Below are positions 16,183 to 25,158 of a stretch of DNA of 64,000 nt, piece by piece. The first letter of the stretch is position 1; the number at the start of each line of letters is the position of its first letter. The DNA is from Thiobacillus sp. SCUT-2 (GTDB taxonomy: Bacteria > Pseudomonadota > Gammaproteobacteria > Burkholderiales > Thiobacillaceae). Under the pieces are notes generated by a model that ran no database searches, had not been told where the DNA came from, and saw only the letters and a program-made list of their open reading frames with translations. The stretch lies in NCBI RefSeq assembly GCF_035621355.1, contig NZ_CP141769.1, positions 1,178,001 to 1,242,000 on the forward strand, given 5' to 3'. The position numbers and the translations under genes are program-made.

Positions 16183-19100
16183 ATGGCCCGTGCCGCGACG
16201 CCCCTGACCGAACCGCGTATCCGCCAGACGCGACCCGCTGCCAAGCCCCTCAAGCTGGCGGACGGCGGCGGCATGTACCTGCTGCTGCGTCCCGACGGCG
16301 CCCGCTACTGGCGGCTCGATTACCGCTTCGACGGCAAGCGCAAGACGCTTGCGCTCGGCGTGTATCCGGAGGTCGGGCTCGACGAGGCGAGGCGTCGCCG
16401 CGGCGAGGCGAAGGCGCTGCTCGCTGCGGGCCAGGACCCGGCGGCGGTGCGCAAGGCCGACCGGCAGCTGCGCACGGTTGCCGGCGGCGACGAACGCGCC
16501 TATGCGCTGGCGCTGATCGGCGAGGGCGTGTGGAACTGGGACCTGCGGGCCGGCGAGGTGCGCCACAACGCCCACTGGGCGCGGCTGATGGGCCTGTCGG
16601 AGCGCCGCGCCGCGCACGACTGGCAGACCGCGGTCGCGCGCCTGCACGATGAGGACCGCGCGATGGTCATGGCGGGACTCAAGGCCTGTCTCGACGGCGG
16701 CGCCAGCTTCGACTGCGAGCATCGCATCCGGCATCCGGACGGCACGACGATCTGGGTGCGCAACCGCGGCGAGGTCGTGGAACGCGACGGCGATGGCACA
16801 CCGCTGCGCGTGGTCGGCAGCTTGCGTGAAGTTACCGAGCAAAAGCAGGAGGCCCTGCTCATGCAGCGCCGCAGCCTGTTCCTGGAGACGATCGCCGGCG
16901 TGAACGAGATGCTGATGGCGAACCTGTCGGAGGGCGAGCTCATGCAGCGCATCTGCCAGGCACTCGTGCGCGACGACCTGTTCCTCATGGCGTGGATCGG
17001 GCTTGTCGAAGCGGACGGCGTGACCGTGCGCCCGGCCGCCGCGGCAGGCCGGATCGACGGCTATCTCGACGACCTCGCGATCCGCTGCGACGACTCGCCG
17101 CAGGGGCGGGGCCCCACCGGTACCGCGATCCGCCTCGGCGCCACGGTGGTGAACAACGACACCGAGACCAACCAGCGCTTCGGCCCGTGGCGCAGCCGTG
17201 CGCGTGCGCTGGGATATCGCGCATCGGCCGCCGCGCCCTTGCACGTGCACGGCCGCGTGATCGGTGCGCTCAACGTGTATGCGGCCGATCCGCAGGCGTT
17301 CGGCGCGGGCAAGGTCATGCTGCTGGAAAAGCTGGCCGCCGACCTCGGCGTCGCCATCGGCCATCGCGCAACGCTGTCCGCGCTGCGCGAGAGCGAGGAG
17401 CGCTTCCGCCTGCTGCTCGACTCCTCGCCCGAGGCGATCTTCGGCGTCGACACGCAAGGCCGATGCACCTTCGTCAACCCCGCCTGCCTCGCCATGCTGG
17501 GCTACACGGAGGAGGAGATGCTGGGCAAGGGCGTCCATGCCCTGATCCACCACACCTATCCAGACGGCAGCCCCTACCCGAAGGAGCAGTGCAATATCCG
17601 CTGTTCCACGCTCGAGGGCAGGCCGACCCACGTCGACAGCGAGGTCCACTGGCGCAAGGACGGAACCAGCTTCCCGGTCGAGTACTGGTCGCACCCGATG
17701 TACCGCAACGGGGAACTGGTGGGGGCGGTGGTGAACTTCATGGACATCAGCGAGCGCAAGCGCATGGAGCAGGCCCTGCGTGACAGCGAAGCGCGCTACC
17801 GGCTGATCTCCAGCGTTTCCACCGATCTCCACTATTCGTGCGTGCAGACGGATGGCGGCTTCCTGGCGCTTGACTGGGCGACGGTCCCGGGCGACCAGAT
17901 ATTCGGTTATACGCTCGACGAAATCCTGCAGCGGGGATGCTGGCGCGGCCTCGTTCATCCCGACGATCTGGCCGAGTTCGACCGCAACATCACGCATCTC
18001 GAGCCGGGCCGGCGCAGCGAGTGCGAGCTGCGCGTGCTGGCGAAGGATGGCTCTACCCACTACATCCGTGCCTATTCGCTCGCGGTGGAGGCGGATGCCG
18101 CGCACGCGCGGGCGCGCCTGTACGGCGCCTGTCAGGACGTCACCGAACGCCGCCAGACCGAGGCGCGCATCGAATTCCTCGCCCATCACGACGCGCTCAC
18201 GGGCTTGCCCAACCGCATCCTGGTGCGTGACCGCTTCGAGCAGGCGACGGCGCGGGCGCAGCGGTCGCGCAGGCAGGTCGCCATGCTGTTCCTCGATCTC
18301 GACAACTTCAAGGTGGTGAACGATACCCTCGGGCACATCGCGGGCGACAAGCTGCTGCTCGAGGCCGTGCAGCGCCTGGCGCGCTGTACCCGGGACAGCG
18401 ATACCATCAGCCGCCAGGGCGGCGACGAGTTCATCGTCCTGCTGAACGAGATCCCCGACGTCGAGACGGTCGAGCGCGTGGCGGCCGACATCCTGCAGAA
18501 GCTGGCGGAGCCGCTCGAAATCAACGGCCATGCGATGAACACGTCGTGCAGCATCGGCATCGCGGTGTATCCGCAGGACGGCAGCGACTTCGATACGCTG
18601 CTGCAGAAGGCGGACACGGCCATGTACAACGCGAAGGACGCGGGGCGCAATGCCTACCGCTTCTTCGACGAGCAGATGAACCGGCGCGCGCAGGAGCACA
18701 TGATGCTGCAGAACCGGCTGCATCAGGCGCTCTACCGGGCCGAGCTCCAGCTGCATTACCAGCCCCAGGTGAATGCCGCGGACGGACGCGTGACGGGCGT
18801 CGAGGCGCTGCTGCGCTGGCGGAACCCCGAGCTCGGCGAGGTGCCGCCGGCTCGCTTCATCCCGGTCGCCGAGGACTGCGGACTGATCGTTCCCATCGGG
18901 GCATGGGTGATCGAGCAGTCCTGCCGCCAGGCCCAGGCCTGGCGGCAGGCGGGCCTGCCGGACCTGACGCTGTCGGTCAACCTGTCCGCGCTGCAGTTCC
19001 GGCGCGCCGGCCTGATCGAAACGATCGCCGGGGCGCTCGAGCGCAGCGGGCTGCCGCCGCAGCTGCTGGAGCTGGAGCTGACCGAGTCGATCCTGCTGCA

Positions 19101-19461
19101 GGACGTGGAGAACACGCTGGAGGCGGTGCGGCAGCTGAAGGCGATGGGCGTGCGCCTGTCGATTGACGACTTCGGAACGGGCTATTCGTCGCTCAGCTAC
19201 CTGAAGCGCTTCGCGGTCGACCGCCTCAAGATCGACCAGTCCTTCGTGCGCGACATCAGCACCGATCCCGACGACGCGGCGATTGCGCGCGCCATCATCC
19301 AGCTGGCGCACAGCCTGCGCCTGGGCATCATCGCCGAAGGCGTGGAGACGCAGGAGCAGCTGGCGTTCCTGCGCGAGGCCGGCTGCAGCGAGGTGCAGGG
19401 CTACCTGTTCAGCAAGCCGCTGCCGCCCGCCGAGCTCGAAGCCTTCCTGCGCAGGCGCTGA
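16183..19461 (+). CDS. Integrase arm-binding domain fused to PAS-GAF-PAS-PAS-GGDEF-EAL protein
   Basis: A 1092-residue protein with an unusual N-terminus. Residues about 15-100 are a phage/island integrase arm-DNA-binding domain (DUF4102 type: KLADGGGMYLLL, YWRLDYRFDGKRKTLALG, LDEARRRRGEAKALLAAGQDP). No recombinase catalytic domain follows. Instead come PAS (about 105-220), GAF (230-395), PAS (402-525), PAS (530-660), GGDEF (665-825) and EAL (840-1090). The cyclase motif is intact (GGDEF at 747-751) with an RxxD inhibitory site (RDSD) five residues before it. The EAL active site is intact (EALLRW at 874, [15 protein letters not shown]). It may therefore make or degrade c-di-GMP. No membrane segment is present. 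The frame is unbroken across the junction near residue 100, so the fusion looks genuine. DNA binding is inferred. Confidence 0.88.
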   Translation: MARAATPLTEPRIRQTRPAAKPLKLADGGGMYLLLRPDGARYWRLDYRFDGKRKTLALGVYPEVGLDEARRRRGEAKALLAAGQDPAAVRKADRQLRTVAGGDERAYALALIGEGVWNWDLRAGEVRHNAHWARLMGLSERRAAHDWQTAVARLHDEDRAMVMAGLKACLDGGASFDCEHRIRHPDGTTIWVRNRGEVVERDGDGTPLRVVGSLREVTEQKQEALLMQRRSLFLETIAGVNEMLMANLSEGELMQRICQALVRDDLFLMAWIGLVEADGVTVRPAAAAGRIDGYLDDLAIRCDDSPQGRGPTGTAIRLGATVVNNDTETNQRFGPWRSRARALGYRASAAAPLHVHGRVIGALNVYAADPQAFGAGKVMLLEKLAADLGVAIGHRATLSALRESEERFRLLLDSSPEAIFGVDTQGRCTFVNPACLAMLGYTEEEMLGKGVHALIHHTYPDGSPYPKEQCNIRCSTLEGRPTHVDSEVHWRKDGTSFPVEYWSHPMYRNGELVGAVVNFMDISERKRMEQALRDSEARYRLISSVSTDLHYSCVQTDGGFLALDWATVPGDQIFGYTLDEILQRGCWRGLVHPDDLAEFDRNITHLEPGRRSECELRVLAKDGSTHYIRAYSLAVEADAAHARARLYGACQDVTERRQTEARIEFLAHHDALTGLPNRILVRDRFEQATARAQRSRRQVAMLFLDLDNFKVVNDTLGHIAGDKLLLEAVQRLARCTRDSDTISRQGGDEFIVLLNEIPDVETVERVAADILQKLAEPLEINGHAMNTSCSIGIAVYPQDGSDFDTLLQKADTAMYNAKDAGRNAYRFFDEQMNRRAQEHMMLQNRLHQALYRAELQLHYQPQVNAADGRVTGVEALLRWRNPELGEVPPARFIPVAEDCGLIVPIGAWVIEQSCRQAQAWRQAGLPDLTLSVNLSALQFRRAGLIETIAGALERSGLPPQLLELELTESILLQDVENTLEAVRQLKAMGVRLSIDDFGTGYSSLSYLKRFAVDRLKIDQSFVRDISTDPDDAAIARAIIQLAHSLRLGIIAEGVETQEQLAFLREAGCSEVQGYLFSKPLPPAELEAFLRRR

Positions 19462-19539
19462 TTCGCCCGCAGCGGCGCGGGGTCGCGTTATGGCCGCGGC
19501 GGTCTATCCTGAAAACGTGTCGCATGGCGACGGATCCTG

Positions 19540-19809
19540 ATGAGCCACAAACACGAAATCCTGCTGAAGTCGATCCTCGAGGGCCCGGTCGGCGGAAATG
19601 TCCACTGGCGTGAGGTGGAAGCGATGCTGACCCATCTCGGCGCCCGCGTGGATCCGCATCACGGCGCGAGCTTCCGCGTCGTGCTGAACGGCGTCGAGGG
19701 TTTCATCCATCGCCCCCACAACAGCCCCACCTGCACCAAGCAGGAACTGCGGCACGTGCGTGATTTTCTCGCGTCGGCGGGCGTGGACCTGCCGACCGAC
19801 CGCGCATGA
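19540..19809 (+). CDS. HicA-like small protein
   Basis: An 89-residue basic protein resembling the HicA/YcfA fold, a double-stranded RNA-binding-like domain used by mRNA-cleaving toxins: a first helix (HEILLKSILEG), strands around GASFRVVLNGVEGFIHRPH and a C-terminal helix (TKQELRHVRDFLAS). The usual G-S-H of HicA toxins reads GASF, so the catalytic His is missing. No hicB antitoxin gene is adjacent. It may be a non-toxic relative. The stop overlaps the ATG of the following gene by 4 bp. Confidence 0.6.
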   Translation: MSHKHEILLKSILEGPVGGNVHWREVEAMLTHLGARVDPHHGASFRVVLNGVEGFIHRPHNSPTCTKQELRHVRDFLASAGVDLPTDRA

Positions 19810-20129
19810 GCGGCGTCATTCGCAGGGCGTGGGCCGTTGCCGTGCTGGCCGCGTCGATCGGCGGCGCGCCGCTTTGCGCGCATGCGGAGCAGCCGGACAC
19901 CGTCAGCGGCGACCGGGCCACCGACATGGTGGTCGACGCGGTCGTGATGCGGCCGCTCGGCCTGGTTGCAACGGTCGCCGGCGCGGCGCTGACGGTGGTG
20001 GCGCTGCCGTTCACGATTCCCAGCGGCAGCGTCGGGCGGTCGGTCCACGAACTGGTCGTGCGGCCGGCCGAATATACCTTCAAGCGGCCGCTCGGTGATT
20101 TCAGCGACAGCGGCGAGGGGGGCGACTGA
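19806..20129 (+). CDS. Small exported or membrane protein of unknown function
   Basis: A 107-residue protein with a signal peptide (about 1-27, ending AHAEQ) and one later hydrophobic segment (LVATVAGAALTVVALPF). The conserved-looking part is VVMRPLGLVATV and the end RPAEYTFKRPLGDF. Short proteins with this ending occur in many proteobacteria without known function. ATG overlaps the stop of the HicA-like gene, so the two are cotranscribed. Confidence 0.7.
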   Translation: MSGVIRRAWAVAVLAASIGGAPLCAHAEQPDTVSGDRATDMVVDAVVMRPLGLVATVAGAALTVVALPFTIPSGSVGRSVHELVVRPAEYTFKRPLGDFSDSGEGGD

Positions 20130-20171
20130 GCGAAACCTGCCGAGAGGGCCCTGGAAAATGCGCGAACGCAT

Positions 20172-20201
20172 TTGTCAATAAAACTTTGGTATGCGTATTT
20201 T
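20172..20201 (+). promoter_or_regulatory. Possible promoter of the formate dehydrogenase operon
   Basis: TTGTCA (20172-20177) and TATTTT (20196-20201) are 18 bases apart in an AT-rich stretch directly upstream of fdnG, which contrasts with the GC-rich surroundings. No FNR box (TTGAT-N4-ATCAA) was found next to it. Confidence 0.45.
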
Positions 20202-20213
20202 TGTTCCTATAGT

Positions 20214-20242
20214 TTTTTTATGCGCGGCTGACGCATAAAAAA
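20214..20242 (+). promoter_or_regulatory. Hairpin or palindrome just before the fdnG ribosome binding site
   Basis: TTTTTTATGCG (20214-20224) and CGCATAAAAAA (20232-20242) are perfect 11-bp inverted repeats around a 7-base loop. The right arm runs into the AGGAGG Shine-Dalgarno, so a folded leader could affect translation, or the palindrome could be a protein site. There is no T-run after the stem, so it is not a normal terminator. A further ATGCG lies at 20191-20195. Confidence 0.55.
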
Positions 20243-20254
20243 GGAGGGACAAAA

Positions 20255-23200
20255 ATGCACGTGACTCGAAGGCAGTTCTTCAGAATCTGCGCGGCGGGGG
20301 TCGGCAGTTCCAGCCTTGCAGCACTGGGTTTCGCGCCCGGCGAAGCGCTGGCGGAGGTGCGCGAATTCAAGCTCGCGCGTGCCACCGAAACCCGCAACAC
20401 CTGCCCCTACTGCTCGGTCGGATGCGGCCTGCTGATGTACAGCCTGGGCGACAAGGCCAAGAATGTCGAAGGCAAGATCTTCCACATCGAGGGCGACCCG
20501 GACCATCCCGTCAACCGCGGCACCTTGTGTCCCAAGGGCGCGGGGCTGCTTGATTTCGTCAACAGCCCGAACCGCCTCAAATTCCCGGAATACCGGGCGC
20601 CGGGCAGCAAGGAATGGAAGCGCATTTCCTGGGACGAGGCCTTCGAACGCATCGCCCGGCTGATGAAGGACGACCGCGACAAGCACTTCGTCGCCAAAAA
20701 CGACAAGGGCGAGACGGTCAACCGCTGGCTCACCACCGGCTTCCTGGCCGCCTCCGCTTCCAGCAACGAAACCGGCTACCTGACGCACAAAGTCGTCCGT
20801 AGCCTGGGGGTACTCGGATTCGATAACCAGGCGCGTGTCTGACACGGCCCGACGGTGGCAAGTCTTGCCCCGACGTTCGGCCGCGGCGCGATGACCAACC
20901 ATTGGGTTGACATCAAGAACACGGACCTGGTGCTGATCATGGGCGGCAATGCCGCCGAGGCGCACCCTTGCGGCTTCAAGTGGGTGACCGAGGCGAAGGC
21001 GCACCGCAAGGCGCGCCTGATCGTGGTCGACCCGCGCTTCACCCGTTCGGCGGCGGTATCCGATTATTACGCGCCGATCCGCTCCGGCAGCGATATCGCC
21101 TTCCTCGGCGGGATCATCAACTACCTGCTGACGAACGACAAGATTCATCACGAATACGTGAAGAATTACACCGACTTCAGCTTCCTGGTGAAGGACGAGT
21201 TTGCCTTTGCGAACGGCGTGTTCACAGGTTACGACGCGGAAAAGCGCAAGTACGACAAGAGCGCGTGGGGCTACCAGATCGGCGAGGATGGCTACGTCAA
21301 GACCGACCCGACGCTGCAGAACCCGCGCTGCGTCTACCAGTTGATGAAGACGCACTACAGCCGCTACACGCCGGAGATGGTCGCCACTGTTTGCGGCACG
21401 CCGCAGGACGCGTTCCTCAAGGTGTGCGAGGCGATTGCCGAGACGGCGGCACCCAACAAGACCATGACCATCATGTACGCGCTGGGCTGGACCCAGCACT
21501 CGGTCGGCTCGCAGATGATCCGCACCGGCGCGATGGTGCAGCTGCTGCTCGGCAACATCGGCGTGGCGGGCGGCGGCATGAATGCGCTGCGGGGGCATTC
21601 CAACATCCAGGGGCTCACCGACCTGGGGCTGCTGTCCAACCTGCTGCCGGGGTACCTGACGCTGCCGAGCGACGCCGAGCAGGACTACAGGGCGTACATC
21701 GACAAGCGCGCCCTCAAGCCCCTGCGCCCCGGACAGCTCTCCTACTGGCAGAACTACAACAAGTTCCACGTCAGCCTGATGAAGGCCTGGTTCGGCGACG
21801 CCGCGACCGCGGAGAACAACTGGGGCTACGACTGGCTGCCCAAGCTCGACAAGGGCTACGACCTCATGCAGGTGTTCGAGGACATGGGCCAGGGCAAGGT
21901 CAACGGCTATTTCTGCCAGGGGTTCAACCCGCTGGGTTCGGCCCCCTGCAAGGTCAAGGTGGCGAATTCCCTGTCCAAGCTGAAATTCCTCGTCATCATC
22001 GATCCGCTGGCGACGGAGACTTCGGAGTTCTGGCAGAACCACGGCGAATACAACGACGTCGACCCCGCGAAGATCCAGACCGAGGTGTTTCGCCTGCCGT
22101 CCACCTGTTTTGCCGAGGAGGACGGCAGCCTGATCAATTCCGGACGCTGGATGCAATGGCACTGGACGGGTGCGGAGCCGCCCGGCGACGCCCTGTCCGA
22201 CCATGCGATCATGGCCGGCCTCTTCCTCAGGATCCGCGCGCTGTACCAGAAGGAGGGCGGTGCGTTCCCGGAACCCATCCTCAACCTGACCTGGAAGTAC
22301 AAGACGCCGGCCGACCCCTCGTCGGAGGAACTGGCGAGGGAGTTCTCCGGCAAGGCGCTGAAGGATGTGACCGATCCCAAGGATCCGGGGAAGATCCTGG
22401 TCAAGGCCGGCGAGCAGCTGAGCAGTTTTGCCGAATTGCGCGACGACGGCTCGACCTCATGCGGCTGCTGGCTGTTTGCCGGCTCCTGGAGCGAGAAGGG
22501 CAACCTGATGGCGCGGCGCGACAACGCCGATCCCTACGGCATCGGCCAGACGCTCAACTGGGCCTACTCCTGGCCCGCCAACCGCCGCATCATGTACAAC
22601 CGTGCGTCCTGCGATCCGTCCGGCAAGCCGTACGACCCCACGCGCAAGATCATTGCCTGGGATGCCGGAGCAGGCAAATGGACAGGCGCCGACGTGCCCG
22701 ACTTCAAGATCGATTCGGCGCCCGAGGAGGGCATGAACCCCTTCATCATGAACCCCGAAGGCGTCGCGCGCTTCTTCGCGGTGGACAAGATGGCGGAGGG
22801 GCCGTTCCCCGAACACTACGAGCCCTTCGAGACGCCGATCGGCACCAACCCCCTGCATCCCAAGGTGGTCAGCAATCCGGCGGCGCGCGTGTTCAAGGAC
22901 GACTGGGCGACGTTCGGCAAGCCCGACAAGTTTCCGTATGTCGGCACCACCTACCGGCTCACCGAACACTTCCACTTCTGGACCAAGCATGCTCGCGTGA
23001 ACGCCGTCATCCAACCCGAGCAATTCGTCGAAATCGGCGAGGAGCTCGCGAAGGAGAAGGGGATCAAGGCCGGCGATCACGTGCGGGTGAAGTCGAACCA
23101 TGGCCACATCGTCGCGGTGGCGGTGGTCACCAAGCGCCTGAGGTCCCTCAACGTGGCCGGCAAGAAAACCCATACGGTGGGGGTTCCCATTCACTGGGGC

Positions 23201-23317
23201 TTCATGGGGCTGGCGAAAAACGGCTACCTGGCCAACACCCTGACGCCCTTCGTGGGCGACGCCAATTCCCAGACGCCGGAGTTCAAGGCGTTCCTGGTCG
23301 ACGTCGAGAAAGTTTAG
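20255..23317 (+). CDS. fdnG: Formate dehydrogenase alpha subunit, selenocysteine-containing (FDH-N/O type)
   Basis: Catalytic subunit of the membrane-bound formate dehydrogenase: oxidises formate to CO2 at a molybdopterin centre facing the periplasm. It is read as one 1020-residue protein across the TGA at 20840-20842, codon 196, decoded as selenocysteine; the context RV-Sec-HGPTVASL is that of E. coli FdnG Sec196, and the downstream part stays in frame to 23317. A Tat signal (TRRQFFRICAAG) and a 4Fe-4S motif (CPYCSVGC, later GTLCPKG) are present. AGGAGGG precedes the ATG. The stop codon TAG lies inside the terminal repeat of a MITE-like element. Beta and gamma subunits and fdhE follow. Automatic annotation would split this gene at the UGA. 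Confidence 0.95.
20840..20880 (+). promoter_or_regulatory. Bacterial SECIS element and selenocysteine UGA
   Basis: The UGA at 20840-20842 is followed at once by a stem-loop: an outer part with CGGCC and an apical stem GGCAA (20857-20861) and TTGCC (20865-20869) around GTC. Position and apical G-U-C resemble the fdnG SECIS that recruits SelB. The selA, selB and selC genes are not in the window. Confidence 0.8.
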
Positions 23318-23587
23318 GGCATGTATACCCTTATTTCGCCCCCGCGGCGCGGACTGCTTGGGATGCAGCCCGCGAAGCAAGTCGCGCCGTTGTGTCGTTC
23401 ACAACAAGCGGCTTGCGACAAAGGGATGCGCCCAAACAGTCTGTGTCCCGAAGGGTTGCAGCGAGAAAAGCGCGTCTACGGCGTTGCAAGGCTTGGGAAT
23501 GGAATGACCATTCCCTGCACCTTGCGCCTTGTATCCATCGCTTTTTCGCTGCAACGCGGGGGCGAAATAAGGGTAAACGTGCCCTAA
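23314..23587. mobile_element. MITE-like non-autonomous element between fdnG and fdnH
   Basis: A 274-bp segment bounded by 33-bp terminal inverted repeats (23314-23346 and 23555-23587) that differ at only two positions; both contain CCCTTATTTCGCCCCCGC or its complement. Each end carries TA, which fits a TA target duplication as in IS630/Tc1-type transposition. It encodes no transposase. Inside are a second inverted repeat (23455-23472 with 23539-23555) and a perfect 8-bp hairpin (23495-23502 with 23508-23515). The left end provides the fdnG stop codon and the right end supplies the first bases of the fdnH Shine-Dalgarno. The operon is transcribed through it. Confidence 0.85.
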
Positions 23588-23597
23588 GGAGACGGCC

Positions 23598-24464
23598 ATG
23601 GCACTGCAATCACTCGACATCAAGGCCCGTTCCGCCACCACCACGCATCCCCCCAGGGCGCGTGACCCCGTTCACGTCGCCAAGCTGATCGACGTCTCCA
23701 AGTGCATCGGCTGCAAGGCCTGCCAGGTGGCGTGCATGGAATGGAACGACCTGCGCGACGAAGTCGGCACCAACGTCGGCGTCTACGACAATCCGCGCGA
23801 CCTCAGCGACCAGTCGTGGACGCTGATGCGCTTCTCCGAAGTGGAGGTTCAGCAGGGCAGGCTCGAATGGCTGATCCGCAAGGACGGCTGCATGCACTGC
23901 GATGAGCCGGGCTGCCTCAAGGCCTGCCCGGCGCCGGGTGCGATAGTGCAGTACGCGAACGGCATCGTCGACTTCCACGAGGAGCACTGCATCGGCTGCG
24001 GCTACTGCATCACCGGCTGCCCGTTCAACATCCCGCGCATTTCGAAGAAGGACAGCAAGGCCTACAAGTGCACGCTGTGCTCGGATCGCGTGGCGGTGGG
24101 GCTGGAGCCGGCCTGCATCAAGAGCTGTCCGACCGGTGCGCTGGTGTTCGGCACCAAGAAGGACATGATCCGCCATGCCGAGGAACGCGTCGCCGACCTC
24201 AAGGAACGCGGCTACGCCAATGCGGGGCTGTACAACCCAGAGGGCGTCGGCGGCACCCACGTGATGTACGTCCTGCAGCACGCCGACCAGCCGGAGCTCT
24301 ATGCCAACCTGCCCAAGGATCCCGGCATCAGCCCGCTGGTCAGCCTGTGGAAGGGGGTGACCAAGCCGCTGATGAGCCTGGGCATCGGGGTCGCCGTTTT
24401 TGCCGGATTCTTCCACTACGTCACCGCCGGGCCCAAGGAGGTCGAGGAGGAGAAGACGGACTGA
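23598..24464 (+). CDS. fdnH: Formate dehydrogenase beta (iron-sulfur) subunit
   Basis: A 288-residue electron-transfer subunit. Four cysteine clusters for 4Fe-4S centres are visible: [35 protein letters not shown] and CTLC with CIKSC. A single C-terminal membrane anchor ([14 protein letters not shown], about residues 255-275) is followed by an acidic tail, as in E. coli FdnH. It passes electrons from the molybdenum subunit to the cytochrome b subunit. The ribosome binding site AAGGAG straddles the end of the inserted element. No frameshift is present despite the insertion upstream. Confidence 0.95.
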   Translation: MALQSLDIKARSATTTHPPRARDPVHVAKLIDVSKCIGCKACQVACMEWNDLRDEVGTNVGVYDNPRDLSDQSWTLMRFSEVEVQQGRLEWLIRKDGCMHCDEPGCLKACPAPGAIVQYANGIVDFHEEHCIGCGYCITGCPFNIPRISKKDSKAYKCTLCSDRVAVGLEPACIKSCPTGALVFGTKKDMIRHAEERVADLKERGYANAGLYNPEGVGGTHVMYVLQHADQPELYANLPKDPGISPLVSLWKGVTKPLMSLGIGVAVFAGFFHYVTAGPKEVEEEKTD

Positions 24465-24511
24465 GGCCGTTCGCCGCCGTTGTTCCGTCATCCGAAACCC
24501 GAGGAGCGATC

Positions 24512-25129
24512 ATGAGCACATGGATCCAACGCTACACGGCCAGGGAGCGCAGCAACCACTGGGTGGTCGCCATCACCTTCGTTCTTGCCGCGCTGTCCGG
24601 GCTGGCCCTGTTCCACCCGGCCTTCTACTTTCTCACCCACCTGTTTGGCGGCGGACCCTGGAACCGCATCCTGCATCCCTTCATCGGCGCGCTGATGTTC
24701 CTGTCCTTCCTGGGGCTGGCCGGGCGGTTCTGGAGCCTCAACCGGATGACGTCGGCCGACGGGCAGTGGATGACCCGCATCAAGGACGTGATCTGCAATC
24801 GTGACGAAGGCCTGCCCGAGATCGGGAAATACAACGCCGGCCAGAAATACCTGTTCTGGACCATGGTGGTGTGCGTGCCGCTCCTGCTGGTTTCCGGCAT
24901 TGTCATCTGGCGGCCCTGGTTCGCACCGTATTTCCCGATCGGGCTGATGCGGGTCGCGGTCGTCGTGCATGCGCTGGCCGCATGGATCCTGATCCTCGGC
25001 ATCGTGGTGCACGTCTACGCCGCCATCTGGGTCAAGGGCACGATGCGTGCGATGACGCGCGGCACGGTCAGCAGCGCATGGGCCAGGCACCATCATCGGG
25101 CCTGGTATCGGGAAATGACCGGCAAGTGA
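24512..25129 (+). CDS. fdnI: Formate dehydrogenase gamma (cytochrome b556) subunit
   Basis: A 205-residue inner membrane cytochrome with four transmembrane segments. Histidines in SNHWVVAI, ILHPFIGA, VVHALAA and VVHVYAA are candidate haem b ligands. It receives electrons from the beta subunit and reduces quinone, so formate oxidation is coupled to respiration. GAGGAG precedes the ATG, and about 47 bp separate it from fdnH. Length is close to E. coli FdnI (about 217). Confidence 0.93.
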   Translation: MSTWIQRYTARERSNHWVVAITFVLAALSGLALFHPAFYFLTHLFGGGPWNRILHPFIGALMFLSFLGLAGRFWSLNRMTSADGQWMTRIKDVICNRDEGLPEIGKYNAGQKYLFWTMVVCVPLLLVSGIVIWRPWFAPYFPIGLMRVAVVVHALAAWILILGIVVHVYAAIWVKGTMRAMTRGTVSSAWARHHHRAWYREMTGK

Positions 25130-25158
25130 TTCGGAACGACGACAGGACACCCTCGCGC

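Noticed and set aside
16096-19311. A very long open frame (over 1000 codons) antisense to the GGDEF/EAL fusion
   Set aside because: In GC-rich sequence the opposite strand of a gene often lacks stops. The sense strand has many domain motifs in order; the antisense product is Arg/Ala/His-rich without any.
20840-20842. TGA taken as a frameshift or nonsense mutation splitting fdnG
   Set aside because: Both halves are in the same frame, the codon is at the selenocysteine position of the family, and a SECIS-like hairpin follows.
23331-23609. A coding gene inside the MITE-like element
   Set aside because: Frames there have no ribosome binding site, overlap the inverted repeats and differ in both directions; the element is better explained by its structure.
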